DNA of 64,000 nt from Pseudaminobacter soli (ex Li et al. 2025) (GCF_003012705.1 NZ_PXYL01000018.1:1-64000), one strand, 5' to 3'. Shown: positions 45,115-53,932, counted from the stretch's first letter. Made by a program: numbers and translations. The notes: a model not told the origin generated them from the letters alone.

Positions 45115-45162
45115 GTGAGTACGCCCCAGATCAGCTATAAGAACCAACGCTTTCCGCCGCAG
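45115..45162 (+). pseudogene. IS6-family transposase, N-terminal fragment
   Basis: A GTG-started frame reads MSTPQISYKNQRFPPQ, the start of IS6/IS26-like transposases, then diverges abruptly at 45163. It belongs to the same subfamily as the DDE fragment at 28036-28197. The surrounding gap from 44974 to 45462 otherwise shows no gene or RNA that I can recognise. Confidence 0.6.
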
Positions 45163-45462
45163 ATGCCGGTGGAATGGCGTCCTTCGCGCGACGATGGATG
45201 AGGTGAGTTCGCTCGGGTTCTTGTATCGGTCGCCATATTGCGATCAGGACGCGCGACAGATTGGGCCGCCTCATTCTACTGATCCCATCATGGGAAGGCC
45301 AAGCAGCCGATCCCGAAGAGAAGCAAGGGCCCGCGAAAGACGTCAAATACCCGTGTAGCGGAAAGCTTGAAAGCGCTTGACCTCAACACGCCGAATAGAG
45401 AAGAACCGTATCTCGCCGCAAGGAAGCCATGCACGTCCTGCGGCCAAACGGACAGATCCCTT

Positions 45463-46374
45463 CTAGGAAAAAACCTTCGCGCCTTCGCGTTGGTCGTATG
45501 GCGCCACAGCCACGCGAATGAAATCGGCGAGCTTCTGCGCCGCAAGCGATGGCGGGCGCGTGTTTGGCGTCAACAGCCAGACATCCATGGTGATCTCCGG
45601 CATCAGCGCCCTGCGGACGATCTGGTCGGAATAGTCGAGGCCGACGAATGGCGGTGCGATCGAAACGCCGGCCCCGTTAGCAACGAAGCCGCAGGCCGTC
45701 TCCGAAAGCGGCACCTCGATGCGGTTGCGCTTTTGAACGCCCTTCACCTGGAAGGCGCGGTCGATGCTCATCAGCGAGCAATCGTCCCGGGCCAGCGAGA
45801 TGAAAGGTTCGTTGCGCAGCTCGTCAATCTCGATCACCTGCTTGTCGGCCAGCGGATGCCTGGCGGGAAGAACACACACCATGACGAAGCGCATGATGAT
45901 CTCGGCATCGACGTGGGGATGATCGAAGGGCAGCACGCTGAGCCCGATGTCGATCTGCTGGGCGGCGACCAGCTCGGTGATACGCGGCGAGGTACGGCTC
46001 TGCAAGGTGAAGTGGAGGTCCGGCTGATCGGCCAGGAAGGGGGCCAGCGCATGGGCCAGATAGCGTGTCGCGAGCGCGGCCGGTGCTGCCACGCTCACCT
46101 CGCCCCATTCACGGTTGCGCACCGCGTTGGCCAGCCGCGCGATGCGCTCGGTGCCGGAAAACATACGCTCCACCTCGACGGCAAGCAGCCGCGCTTCGAG
46201 CGTGGGTACCAGCCGGGAGCCACTGCGGACGAACAATTGGAAACCGCAGGTGTCGGCGAAGGCACGCAGAAGCTTGCTGACGGCCGGTTGCGATATCCCC
46301 AGCTTCTCGCCGGCGCGTGTGACCGAGCCCGTCTCCATGGTGGCGTGGAAAGCTTCGAGCTGGCGTATGTTCAT
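45463..46374 (-). CDS. LysR-family transcriptional regulator
   Basis: 303 residues. The helix-turn-helix MNIRQLEAFHATMETGSVTRAGEKLGISQPAVSKLLR is textbook, and the effector domain (about 90-295) follows. It diverges from the orphan binding-protein gene at 46528 with a 153-base gap that contains an inverted repeat. It probably controls the SBP-oxidase-RidA operon, perhaps in response to an amino acid; related LysR proteins with this N-terminus (NocR/OccR type) sense opines, which is only suggestive here. Confidence 0.92.
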   Translation of the reverse strand: MNIRQLEAFHATMETGSVTRAGEKLGISQPAVSKLLRAFADTCGFQLFVRSGSRLVPTLEARLLAVEVERMFSGTERIARLANAVRNREWGEVSVAAPAALATRYLAHALAPFLADQPDLHFTLQSRTSPRITELVAAQQIDIGLSVLPFDHPHVDAEIIMRFVMVCVLPARHPLADKQVIEIDELRNEPFISLARDDCSLMSIDRAFQVKGVQKRNRIEVPLSETACGFVANGAGVSIAPPFVGLDYSDQIVRRALMPEITMDVWLLTPNTRPPSLAAQKLADFIRVAVAPYDQREGAKVFS

Positions 46375-46430
46375 CGCGGAATTCCTCGCCCATCATGAGA
46401 TTCGGTTATAAAGCTTGGAGAACAAGTAAT

Positions 46431-46449
46431 TTGACTTTCATGTTGTCAA
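46431..46449. promoter_or_regulatory. TTGAC-N9-GTCAA inverted repeat, candidate LysR site
   Basis: Perfect 5-bp arms with a 9-base spacer lie between the LysR gene and the divergent binding-protein gene, 79 bases before the latter's start. Spacing and asymmetry fit the T-N11-A class of LysR boxes. TTGAC could alternatively serve as a -35 element. Confidence 0.4.
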
Positions 46450-46527
46450 GCCTTTCCCTACGGCAAGTCAGTCAGCGTCCTGGTCGGCCTGAAGGGTAGC
46501 CGGTAAGGACAGGGGGAGTGTAGTCAC

Positions 46528-48135
46528 ATGAAATCAATCCTGGGCCTGGGAATCGCAGCACTGCTGGCGACGACACCGGTTTATGCCGCCGATCTTTCGG
46601 TCTGCATCGAAGGTTCGCCGGAGACCTTCAATCCCGAACTCTCCAGCAATGGCACCACCCTGTTCGTGCTCGGCCAGATCTACGACAATCTGATATCGGT
46701 AAAGGCGGGCTCCTCGGAGATCGTGCCGGCGCTGGCGGAGAGCTGGACGATCTCGGAGGACGCGCGCACCTATACGTTCAAGCTGCGCCAGGGCGTGAAG
46801 TGGCAGTCTAACGACAGCTTCAAGCCGACGCGCGATTTCAACGCCGATGACGTGGTGTTCACCTTCGAGCGCATGCTCGATCCGAAGCATCCCTATGCCG
46901 AGGTCAACGGCGGCAACTACATCACCTTCACCACCAAGCTGGCGGATGCGCTGGAAAGCGTGAAGAAGATCGATGACCAGACAGTGGCATTTACGCTGAA
47001 GACGCCGCTGGCGCCGTTCCTCGGCATCATGGCGCACCAGTCGCTCGCCATCACCTCGGCCGAATATGCGGACGTGCTGCAGAAGGCCGGCACGCCCGAG
47101 CTTCTGGACCGACAGCCGATCGGCACTGGGCCGTTCGCGTTGCAGGACTATCAGCCCGATTCCGCCGTGCGTCTTGTGCCCTTCGCCGAAACCTGGGGCG
47201 CGGCCATCGGCGATGAAGCCCGCACGCCCAAGGTCGACTCGGTCATCATGGCGATCAGCCCGGACGCCTCGGTGCGCCTGCAGCGTGCCATGGCCGATGA
47301 GTGCCAGATCGCGCTCTATCCCAATCTTGCCGACCGCGAGCGGATCCAGAACAGCGACAACCTGGAACTGGTCCGCACGCCGGTGGCCTCGACCGGCTTC
47401 ATCACCTTCAACTTCAAGGAAGAGATATTCCGCAACAAGAAAGTGCGCGAAGCGCTGGCGCACGCCATCAACATCAAGCCGCTGGTCGACGTCGTCTATG
47501 ACGGCATGGGCAAGGCGACGGGCTCGCTCGTGCCGCCGGCGCTGTGGGGCTTCGACGAGCAGATCGGCCCCTACGACTACGATCCCGAAAAGGCCAAGGA
47601 ACTGTTGAAGGAAGCCGGCTATCCGGATGGCTTCTCCACCGAGCTCTGGGCGGTTCCCGTCTCGCGTCCTTACATGCCTCATGGCAGCCGCGCGGCCGAG
47701 ATGATCCAGGCGGACTGGGCAGCGATCGGCGTCAAGGCCGACATCGTCACCTATGAATGGAGCGAATATATCGCCCGCGCCCGCTCCGGAGAGGCGAAGG
47801 TCGGCATGTTCGGCGGCATCTACGACTTCCCCGATCCCAGCCAGATCCCGAACAACTACTTCAGCTGCGATTCCGCCGGCAAGCCGAGCCCCTCCAACAT
47901 CGGTTCCTGGTGCAATGCCGAGTTCATCGACATCATGAACAAGGCTGGCGCCATCACCGATCAGGCCGAACGCGAGAGGCTCTACAAGCAGGCGCAGCAG
48001 CTGTTCCACGACGATGTACCTGCCGTGATCCTTGGTGGCGCAGACACGATCACCGCGGTCAACAAGAAGGTGAAGGGCTATTACGAAGCGATCTTCGGGA
48101 CGAGCCGGCTTTCGGGCGTCACCGTCGAGGACTGA
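46528..48135 (+). CDS. Orphan peptide-binding protein, SBP family 5
   Basis: 535 residues with a Sec signal peptide (MKSILGLGIAALLATTPVYA). Mature start DLSVCIEGSPETFNPELSSNGTT, the YTFKLRQGVKWQSNDSFKPTRDFNADDVVFTFERMLDP stretch and the KVREALAHAINIKPLVDVVYDGMG block are closest to DppA-type dipeptide-binding proteins. No permease or ATPase genes accompany it; it could feed the transporter at 39168-42657 or one elsewhere. It heads an operon with an amino acid oxidase and RidA, implying that its ligand yields an amino acid. Confidence 0.92.
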   Translation: MKSILGLGIAALLATTPVYAADLSVCIEGSPETFNPELSSNGTTLFVLGQIYDNLISVKAGSSEIVPALAESWTISEDARTYTFKLRQGVKWQSNDSFKPTRDFNADDVVFTFERMLDPKHPYAEVNGGNYITFTTKLADALESVKKIDDQTVAFTLKTPLAPFLGIMAHQSLAITSAEYADVLQKAGTPELLDRQPIGTGPFALQDYQPDSAVRLVPFAETWGAAIGDEARTPKVDSVIMAISPDASVRLQRAMADECQIALYPNLADRERIQNSDNLELVRTPVASTGFITFNFKEEIFRNKKVREALAHAINIKPLVDVVYDGMGKATGSLVPPALWGFDEQIGPYDYDPEKAKELLKEAGYPDGFSTELWAVPVSRPYMPHGSRAAEMIQADWAAIGVKADIVTYEWSEYIARARSGEAKVGMFGGIYDFPDPSQIPNNYFSCDSAGKPSPSNIGSWCNAEFIDIMNKAGAITDQAERERLYKQAQQLFHDDVPAVILGGADTITAVNKKVKGYYEAIFGTSRLSGVTVED

Positions 48136-48137
48136 TC

Positions 48138-48152
48138 CCGGCCTCCGGCCGG
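48138..48152 (+). terminator. Small hairpin after the orphan binding-protein gene
   Basis: CCGGCC-TCC-GGCCGG immediately follows the binding-protein stop. A 6-bp GC stem without a U tract is more likely a message-stabilising or attenuating element than a full terminator, because the next gene is only 30 bases away on the same strand. Confidence 0.4.
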
Positions 48153-48182
48153 AACTGAAACTATCGGAATGAAAGCAAGCTC

Positions 48183-49292
48183 ATGCGTGTCTTGATTATC
48201 GGCGCCGGCATCCTCGGAGCCAGCGCCGCCTACCACCTCGCCCGGAAAGGCGTCGACGTCGAGATCGTCGACGAGGAACATCAGGGCAAGGCCACTCTTG
48301 CCGGCGCGGGCATCGTCTCCCCTTGGGCAACCGCCGTCGAGCAACCAGACTGGTATGGGCTCTACGCGACCGGCGCGCGCTACTATGCCGAGCTGATCTC
48401 GGGCTTGACGGCACTCGGCGAAACCAATGTCGGCTACGGCAAGGTCGGCGCTCTGGTGGTGGCCGAGGAAAAAGGCACGCTGGACGAGGCCGAGGCGCGT
48501 ATCCATCGCCGGATCAAGAATGCGCCGGAAGCCGGTGACGTGCGCCGCATTTCGCCGGCTGAAGCACGCGAACTGTTCCCGCCCCTGCGCGAAGGCATGG
48601 AGGCGGTCTATATCCCCGGCGGCGCGCGCGTCGATGCGCGCCTCCTCTCCGCCGCCATGGTTCGCGCTGCGGTCGCGATGGGCGCGAAGGCGCGCAACGA
48701 CCACGTCACCCTGCAACTGGACGACGGCCGCGCCGTCTGCATCGACAGCAACGGCGCGCGGATCGAGGCCGACGAGATCATCGTCACGGCAGGTGCATGG
48801 GCCGCGCAGATATTGAACCCGCTGGGTCTTTCCCATCCGGTCGCGCCGCAGAAGGGCCAGATCGTCCATCTGCGTCTGCCCGGCGTCGCCACCGGCAAGT
48901 GGCCGTGCCTGCTGCCCATGAGCAGCCACTATATGCTGGCCTTCGATGACTCCCGGGTCGTCATCGGCGCAACGCGAGAGAACGGCGCCGGCTTCGACTA
49001 TCGCGTCACGGCCGCCGGCGAACATGAGGTGCTGAGCGCTGGTCTCGCGCTGGCGCCGGGCCTCGCCAGCGCCACCCACATCGAGACGCGCATCGGCTTC
49101 CGGCCGGCAAGCCGCGACATCAAGCCGATACTCGGACGTGTGCCGGGCATTGCCGGTCTCACGGTCGGCAACGGCCTCGGGGCGGCCGGCCTCACCATCG
49201 GGCCTTTCGCCGGAAAATGCCTGGCCGAACTGGTGGCCGATGGTGCGGCCCCGGTCGCGCTCGATGCCTTCGCCCCGGAAGGCCGAGCCTAG
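48183..49292 (+). CDS. FAD-dependent amino acid oxidase/dehydrogenase (DAO family)
   Basis: 369 residues. The dinucleotide-binding motif GAGILGASAAYHLARKG is at residues 7-23, followed by the DAO fold with LAGAGIVSPW as second FAD contact and the C-terminal RPASRDIKPILGR...GLGAAGLTIGP segment. The family oxidises D-amino acids, glycine, sarcosine or related secondary amines to imines; which one is not readable. Coupling with a RidA gene, which hydrolyses reactive 2-imino acids, supports an amino acid oxidase. Cytoplasmic or inner-membrane associated. Confidence 0.9.
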   Translation: MRVLIIGAGILGASAAYHLARKGVDVEIVDEEHQGKATLAGAGIVSPWATAVEQPDWYGLYATGARYYAELISGLTALGETNVGYGKVGALVVAEEKGTLDEAEARIHRRIKNAPEAGDVRRISPAEARELFPPLREGMEAVYIPGGARVDARLLSAAMVRAAVAMGAKARNDHVTLQLDDGRAVCIDSNGARIEADEIIVTAGAWAAQILNPLGLSHPVAPQKGQIVHLRLPGVATGKWPCLLPMSSHYMLAFDDSRVVIGATRENGAGFDYRVTAAGEHEVLSAGLALAPGLASATHIETRIGFRPASRDIKPILGRVPGIAGLTVGNGLGAAGLTIGPFAGKCLAELVADGAAPVALDAFAPEGRA

Positions 49293-49391
49293 AACGCAAC
49301 TTCCACAGCGCAGAAGCCGCATAGGCCGGACCGCTCATGCGGTTCGGCAGAGGGCAGGCTGTCTTAAAATTACACAAGCAAAGGACTGAAG

Positions 49392-49742
49392 ATGATCAAA
49401 CGTCACCGCAAGCACCGGATCATGCATGGCGCGGTTGAGCACAATGGCGTGCTCTATGTGGGCGGGCATGCCGCCGACGACATTTCGCTCGGCATGAAGG
49501 AGCAGACACAGCAGGTCTGCGCCAAGCTCGACAAGCTGCTTGCCGAACTCGGTTCCGACAAGTCCCGCATCCTTTCGGCGCGCATCTACCTCAGCGACAT
49601 GACGCGCAAGGAAGAGATGAACGAGGCGTGGCTGGGATGGATCGACGGCGACGACCTGCCGTCCCGTGCTACGATCGGCGGCGTCGATCTCGGCGATCCC
49701 CGTCGGCTGATCGAAGTGGTGATCATCGCCGCCAAGGCGTAA
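49392..49742 (+). CDS. RidA/YjgF-family enamine/imine deaminase
   Basis: 116 residues, the normal length. The core NGVLYVGGHAADDISLGMKEQTQQVC, the region LPSRATIGGVDLGDPRRLIEVVIIAA with its conserved Arg (PSRATI) and the hydrophobic end support a Rid-family trimeric deaminase that releases ammonia from 2-imino acids. It lies 99 bases after the oxidase gene and 32 before the FMN protein, so the imine made by the oxidase is the likely substrate. The basic start MIKRHRKHRIMHG is typical of the Rid2-like group. Confidence 0.9.
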   Translation: MIKRHRKHRIMHGAVEHNGVLYVGGHAADDISLGMKEQTQQVCAKLDKLLAELGSDKSRILSARIYLSDMTRKEEMNEAWLGWIDGDDLPSRATIGGVDLGDPRRLIEVVIIAAKA

Positions 49743-49774
49743 CCAATCTCCCGTAAACCGCAGGAAGGCCAGTC

Positions 49775-50896
49775 ATGGACAAGCAAGCTCCGCGCATCGA
49801 CGATCGCTATGCGGTCGATGAAAAATACACCACGCTGCGTGGCATCCATCGCGATGCGCAGCGCAGGCTGTCGGAGGTCGACTGGAACTACCTGTGGTGC
49901 GGGACCGGCGATGAGATCACGCTACGCGACAACACGGCCGCCTTCGACCGCCATCGCTTCGTGGCGCCGCTGTTCGCCGGGATCAGCAATCCGGATACGT
50001 CGACCCGCATGCTGGGCCTCGACCTGAGCTTCCCCGCCTTCATCGCGCCTTTCGGCGGCGGCGAGGCCGTGTTCCATCCCGAAGGGCATCTGGCCATAGG
50101 CCGGGCCGCGGAAGCCGTGGGCATCCAGCAGATGGTCCCGGTCGCGGCCGCCCATTCCCTGGAGGAGGTCGGCGCCGCGTCTTCGGTGGCATCCGTCTTC
50201 CAGATGACCTTCGTCGGCGACGAGGGCGCGGTGGTGGACATGATGGAGCGCGCCAAGGAAGCCGGCTACAAATATATCTGCGTCAGCTACTCGCCGATCC
50301 GGCAATGGCGCGAGCGCATGATGGAAGATCGCTTTTCCATTCGCGGCGAAAGCGGCCCGTCGAATTTCGGGCCGGGCAAGTCCGACCCGGCAGCACTTGC
50401 CGAACTGTTAGACTTCACCCAGCCGCGGTGGAACTGGCAGCAGGCTGCCCGCACCATCGCCCGCGCACCGCTGCCCTGCATCGTCAAGGGCGTAAACAGT
50501 GCGCGCGACGCCAAGGCTGCGCTCGATGCCGGCGCGGCGGGCCTCTATGTGTCCAACTACGGCGGCCGTACCCTCGATCGCGAACCCGCTGCGCTCGACA
50601 TGCTGCCGGTGGTGCGCGAGGCGGCGGGGCCGGATGTGCCGATCATCTTCGATTCCGGCATTCGCCGCGGCAGCGACATCGCGACCGCCATCGCGCTTGG
50701 GGCGGATGCTGTTGCGCTTGGCAGGTTGATCGCGCTCGGTCTGGCGGCCGACGGCGAATATGGCGTGCGCCGCACGCTCGAGCTGCTCAAGCGCGAGTTC
50801 TGGACCACGCTCGGCCATCTCGGTTGCTCGTCGGTGAAGGAACTGAACCGCAACGTATTGATGCAATCGATGCGCCCGCACTCCTTCGGCGACTAA
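49775..50896 (+). CDS. FMN-dependent 2-hydroxyacid-oxidase-like protein with altered active site
   Basis: 373 residues of the LldD/glycolate oxidase TIM-barrel family, with FIAPFGGGEAVFHPEGHLAIGRAA, IVKGVNSARDAKAALDAGA and IIFDSGIRRGSDIATAIALGADAVALGR (FMN phosphate site). The catalytic base of the family, His in SNHGGRQLD, is Tyr262 here (SNYGGRTLD), and the substrate-binding Tyr of the FQLY motif is replaced (FQMT, Thr145). The DNA clearly reads TAC at the first position. So ordinary hydroxyacid oxidation is doubtful; a different FMN chemistry is possible. It closes the oxidase-RidA operon. Confidence 0.88.
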   Translation: MDKQAPRIDDRYAVDEKYTTLRGIHRDAQRRLSEVDWNYLWCGTGDEITLRDNTAAFDRHRFVAPLFAGISNPDTSTRMLGLDLSFPAFIAPFGGGEAVFHPEGHLAIGRAAEAVGIQQMVPVAAAHSLEEVGAASSVASVFQMTFVGDEGAVVDMMERAKEAGYKYICVSYSPIRQWRERMMEDRFSIRGESGPSNFGPGKSDPAALAELLDFTQPRWNWQQAARTIARAPLPCIVKGVNSARDAKAALDAGAAGLYVSNYGGRTLDREPAALDMLPVVREAAGPDVPIIFDSGIRRGSDIATAIALGADAVALGRLIALGLAADGEYGVRRTLELLKREFWTTLGHLGCSSVKELNRNVLMQSMRPHSFGD

Positions 50897-50986
50897 GGTT
50901 TTGTTGCAACGGGGCGTTGGTGCACGGATCGTTTAGCGGTGATGGTGTAGTCGGGCGGTGATTGAACTATACGGTTCGTCACCTTC

Positions 50987-51062
50987 ATGCCTTTCAAACA
51001 CAATGCTGCCCGCCGCCATCGCATCGGCAAGATGAAGTTCAAGGTGACGAATTGCCCAGCGT
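50987..51062 (+). pseudogene. IS5-family transposase, N-terminal fragment
   Basis: An ATG at 50987 opens MPFKHNAARRHRIGKMKFKV and TN, the exact style of IS5-type transposase starts, and then the frame fails. About 80 bases upstream may be its left end. It lies between the oxidase operon and the sensor-kinase locus. The rest of the 297-base gap has nothing I can name. Confidence 0.65.
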
Positions 51063-51193
51063 GACAATTGTAACGCCTGCGAACTTCAAATGGGCCGTAA
51101 GCTAACCGCTCATCATGAACGTATGACACACTCTTTGTTTGGAACTTTCTGATGGCAGCTCGACACACAGGTCCATCCGTGAACACCCCGACT

Positions 51194-53062
51194 TCACACC
51201 GGGCTCGATTCTTCGAGCTTCAACTGAGCCGCCAACACAGTTTCTCCAGGCCGAGACGTGACGTCCAATGTGCCGCCCACGCGCGCTATCCGCACGGACA
51301 TAGACCGCATCCCGATGCTGATGTCGGCTTGCCGTACCGCCGCGACATCGAAACCAACGCCGTCATCTTCAATTCGCAGGAGCAAGGCGGCGGCCTCCGG
51401 CTGATCGAGTCGTAGCCGTACGTGGCGAGCGCGGCTGTGCTTGATCACATTTGTCAGCGCTTCCTCGACTAATCGTGTCATGGCCAGATATTGAAGAGCG
51501 TTCGGCATCTCACGCCATGTCGGAGGGAATTGCCACTCCGACGCGATATCCAGTTCGTCGAACAGGGTCGTAAACCGATGGCGCAGCGGTGCGATCCACT
51601 CCTGCGGGGTCGCTGGCACCGTGACGCCAGCCGATGAGTTGCTGTCGATCGTGTGGCGCAGGTCGTCGCGGATGAACTTCAGCATGGACAATACCTGGGG
51701 CCTTTGTAGCGGCCCGGCCCCCTGCTCAACAGACGCCATCATGTGGACAAGTGAGCCGCCCAGCCCGTCATGGAGATCGTGAGCGACCTGCAAGCGGTCG
51801 TTCAGACGCGTGTTGGCGAGCGCCAGTGCGTACTCGCGATCCAGGGTCTTAGCGAGCTCACTGCGCGCTCGTTCAACGCCATCGGCCAGTTCTTCATTGA
51901 AGTGCTCAATGCGTCGCAGATTGCGAGCATGGCGCAACCCTATGATTGCAGACAGAGATAGGGTGATCGCGACATTGGCATAAGGAAAGATCGGCTTTGA
52001 CTGGATCAAATTCGTTATCACGAGCGCGTCGTGAAGACCGGCAATGGGGACAACCAAGAGGCAGACCGCCAATAGCGCGTGTTCCGTCTGGCGCGAGCGC
52101 CAGGCATGGATGAGGAAGTGCAGGCAGTTGATTTGGAAGGTGACGGATGCGACGAGGAACCCAGTCCGCTGGATCTTTCCTGTCCAAGCGTCAGGAGCCA
52201 GAACAAGCATGGCCAGCAAGGTGATCGTCACAATCCAAAGGGCGCGTTCAATACGGGGTACAACCTGTCCACCAAAGCGCCAGGTGAATAGGCAAAAGCA
52301 GGCGACGGACAAAAGGAGCGCCATGGTGTTGGCTCTTGCCACCATGAGCGAGTTCGGGAATGGCCATGGGCTGGTGACAAGGATGTTGGCGATGAACGCC
52401 ACCCAGAACAGCGATGACAGCGCGTACCAGCCGTAGAAGCTCTGGTCGCGGCGGATGATCCATATGCAGAAGAACAGGACGCCGATCACGCCCGAGACAA
52501 TGAGGTTGATCTCGAACAGAGTGCGGTAGTGCCATCTAAGATCGTCGTACCGCTGCTGAATCTGCTGGGGATCGCCGAGGAAAACCGGCCCCAGTCCGAC
52601 GGGTTGTCCGCCGCCCGTACCGACGACGCGCACAAATAGCGTATTCAACCCACTATGCAGCCAGACGTCCGGCAGCACCCAGCGCCGTGGCATGTTCCAG
52701 CTGCGCGACAGCGGCTCGGTCAGGTGCTCATCGCTGAATAGCAGATGCTCGTTGACGAAGATCTCTCCGGCCATAACCACCGACTGCACCAACAGCGCAA
52801 TCTGCCCACCCATTGGACCGGAGCGGTCGCACTGCCAGTCGATGCGATACCAGATGCTGCCGCCGTCATAGTCGGGGTGGCGCCGATTCCACTCGTCGGG
52901 AAGGGTGACGGTCTGCCATTGCGAGGGTGTTGGCCTAGCACTATCGTCATCCGCCTTGCCAGCCTGAACATTCAATATCTGCATCATGCACGCAGGAACA
53001 GCCGACTGCGCCCAGGCCGGTGCCGCACATACCCACAGCAGTAAAAATGCAAGCCACCTCAA
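51194..53062 (-). CDS. Membrane sensor histidine kinase (7TMR-DISM-like, NarL-type)
   Basis: 622 residues from a TTG at 53062 that overlaps the response-regulator stop (TTGA); this start puts a signal peptide (MRWLAFLLLWVCAAPAWAQ) at the N-terminus, whereas the longer frame overlaps the regulator gene. A periplasmic jelly-roll-like domain (about 60-190) and seven membrane segments (about 200-400) precede a coiled region, the phosphoacceptor helix VAHDLHDGLGGSL (HisKA_3 type) and an HATPase domain with EEALTNVIKHS and DDGVGFD. It probably phosphorylates the partner regulator in response to an external ligand. Confidence 0.9.
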   Translation of the reverse strand: MRWLAFLLLWVCAAPAWAQSAVPACMMQILNVQAGKADDDSARPTPSQWQTVTLPDEWNRRHPDYDGGSIWYRIDWQCDRSGPMGGQIALLVQSVVMAGEIFVNEHLLFSDEHLTEPLSRSWNMPRRWVLPDVWLHSGLNTLFVRVVGTGGGQPVGLGPVFLGDPQQIQQRYDDLRWHYRTLFEINLIVSGVIGVLFFCIWIIRRDQSFYGWYALSSLFWVAFIANILVTSPWPFPNSLMVARANTMALLLSVACFCLFTWRFGGQVVPRIERALWIVTITLLAMLVLAPDAWTGKIQRTGFLVASVTFQINCLHFLIHAWRSRQTEHALLAVCLLVVPIAGLHDALVITNLIQSKPIFPYANVAITLSLSAIIGLRHARNLRRIEHFNEELADGVERARSELAKTLDREYALALANTRLNDRLQVAHDLHDGLGGSLVHMMASVEQGAGPLQRPQVLSMLKFIRDDLRHTIDSNSSAGVTVPATPQEWIAPLRHRFTTLFDELDIASEWQFPPTWREMPNALQYLAMTRLVEEALTNVIKHSRARHVRLRLDQPEAAALLLRIEDDGVGFDVAAVRQADISIGMRSMSVRIARVGGTLDVTSRPGETVLAAQLKLEESSPV

Positions 53063-53733
53063 TCCAGCAAGCCCCGCTGGCGCGCCGCATGGGCGGCCTG
53101 GGTGCGCGAGGAGACGGCAAGCTTTCGATAGATATGCTTGATGTGACACTCGACCGTATAGCGAGACAGATACAAGCGCTCCGCGATGTCGCGATTGCCC
53201 AACCCCTCGGCGACCAAGCCGAGAATCTCGCTCTCGCGCCGACTCAATCCCGCGTCACCGGTGTGCTCCGCGGTTTCTACCGGCAACTCCTTGATAATCT
53301 GCCTCGCCACGAACGGATCGATCGGCGCACCGCCGCGCAGCACGCTTCGCAGGGCCAGCGTGACCTCAAGGTCGTCGCGCTCCTTCAGCACATAGCCGGT
53401 CGCGCCGGCACGCAGAGACGCCAGAATCTCTTCGCGCGTGCTCCAGGCGGAGACGACGACTATGTTCACTCCGGGATCGCGTGCCCGCAGTTCTGCGATC
53501 AGATCAATACCGCTACCGTCCGGCAGCCGCAGATCCACCAGGGCGAGCGCGACCGGTTGCTCAGCCATGCACGTCCGAGCCTGCACCAGTGTGCCAGCGA
53601 ACACCAGTGCATCTGACTGATAGCCCAATTCCAGCAGTAACCGTTCCAATCGTTGCTGGACGCGCGTGTCGTCTTCGATCAGCAGGACTGGTGTCGGCAA
53701 AATAAGGTCGGCGGGGGGCGTTTGCGCGGACAT
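53059..53733 (-). CDS. NarL/LuxR-type response regulator
   Basis: 224 residues from the ATG at 53733, preceded by AAGGAGGT at good spacing; an upstream in-frame start would add nine residues. The receiver domain has LLIEDD and the phosphoacceptor Asp in LVDLRLPDG, with the VVVSAWST and VLKERDD switch residues. The C-terminal LuxR helix-turn-helix is LSRRESEILGLVAEGLGNRDIAERLYLSRYTVECHIKHIYRKL. Encoded with its kinase, divergent from the autotransporter gene, whose upstream region has repeated motifs. Confidence 0.93.
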   Translation of the reverse strand: MSAQTPPADLILPTPVLLIEDDTRVQQRLERLLLELGYQSDALVFAGTLVQARTCMAEQPVALALVDLRLPDGSGIDLIAELRARDPGVNIVVVSAWSTREEILASLRAGATGYVLKERDDLEVTLALRSVLRGGAPIDPFVARQIIKELPVETAEHTGDAGLSRRESEILGLVAEGLGNRDIAERLYLSRYTVECHIKHIYRKLAVSSRTQAAHAARQRGLLD

Positions 53734-53797
53734 CCGCCTACCTCCTTCGAAGCCAAACAATCCCCATCTTACCTATAGTCTGAGGTCACGCTTGAAT

Positions 53798-53815
53798 ATC
53801 CCTGAAATCAGGTAT
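53798..53815. promoter_or_regulatory. Repeated operator-like motif, copy 1 (ATCCCTGAAATCAGGTAT)
   Basis: 18-base near-palindrome (CCTGA-AA-TCAGG core) 65 bases before the response-regulator start. It is the reverse complement of the motif at 53933-53950 with one mismatch. Likely bound by the neighbouring regulator; inferred. Confidence 0.6.
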
Positions 53816-53854
53816 CGAGCGCCTCTGAATAAAAAATGTTCATATCGATAAGAC

Positions 53855-53870
53855 TTACCTGATCAGGGAT
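53855..53870. promoter_or_regulatory. Repeated operator-like motif, copy 2 (TTACCTGATCAGGGAT)
   Basis: Same motif in the reverse orientation relative to copy 1, with two central bases missing so that CCTGATCAGG is a perfect palindrome. Located between the divergent regulator and autotransporter genes. Confidence 0.6.
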
Positions 53871-53932
53871 AGATTACGGAAAACTTGTTCCGCTCCTTCA
53901 GCGAATCCGTTTTCGCGTATGTCACAGCTAGA

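Noticed and set aside
46534-48009. Long minus-strand open frame of 491 codons opposite the orphan binding-protein gene
   Set aside because: It runs antisense through a clear SBP gene; its composition (Arg/Gly/Asp/His-rich, no domain) is the usual shadow of high-GC third-position bias.
48081-49322. Minus-strand frame of 413 codons opposite the DAO-family oxidase gene
   Set aside because: Antisense shadow; the plus-strand protein has a full FAD-binding motif and operon position.
53063-53149. Extended start for the sensor kinase
   Set aside because: It would overlap the response regulator by about 90 bases and push the signal peptide inward; the TTG overlapping the regulator stop gives a proper signal peptide.
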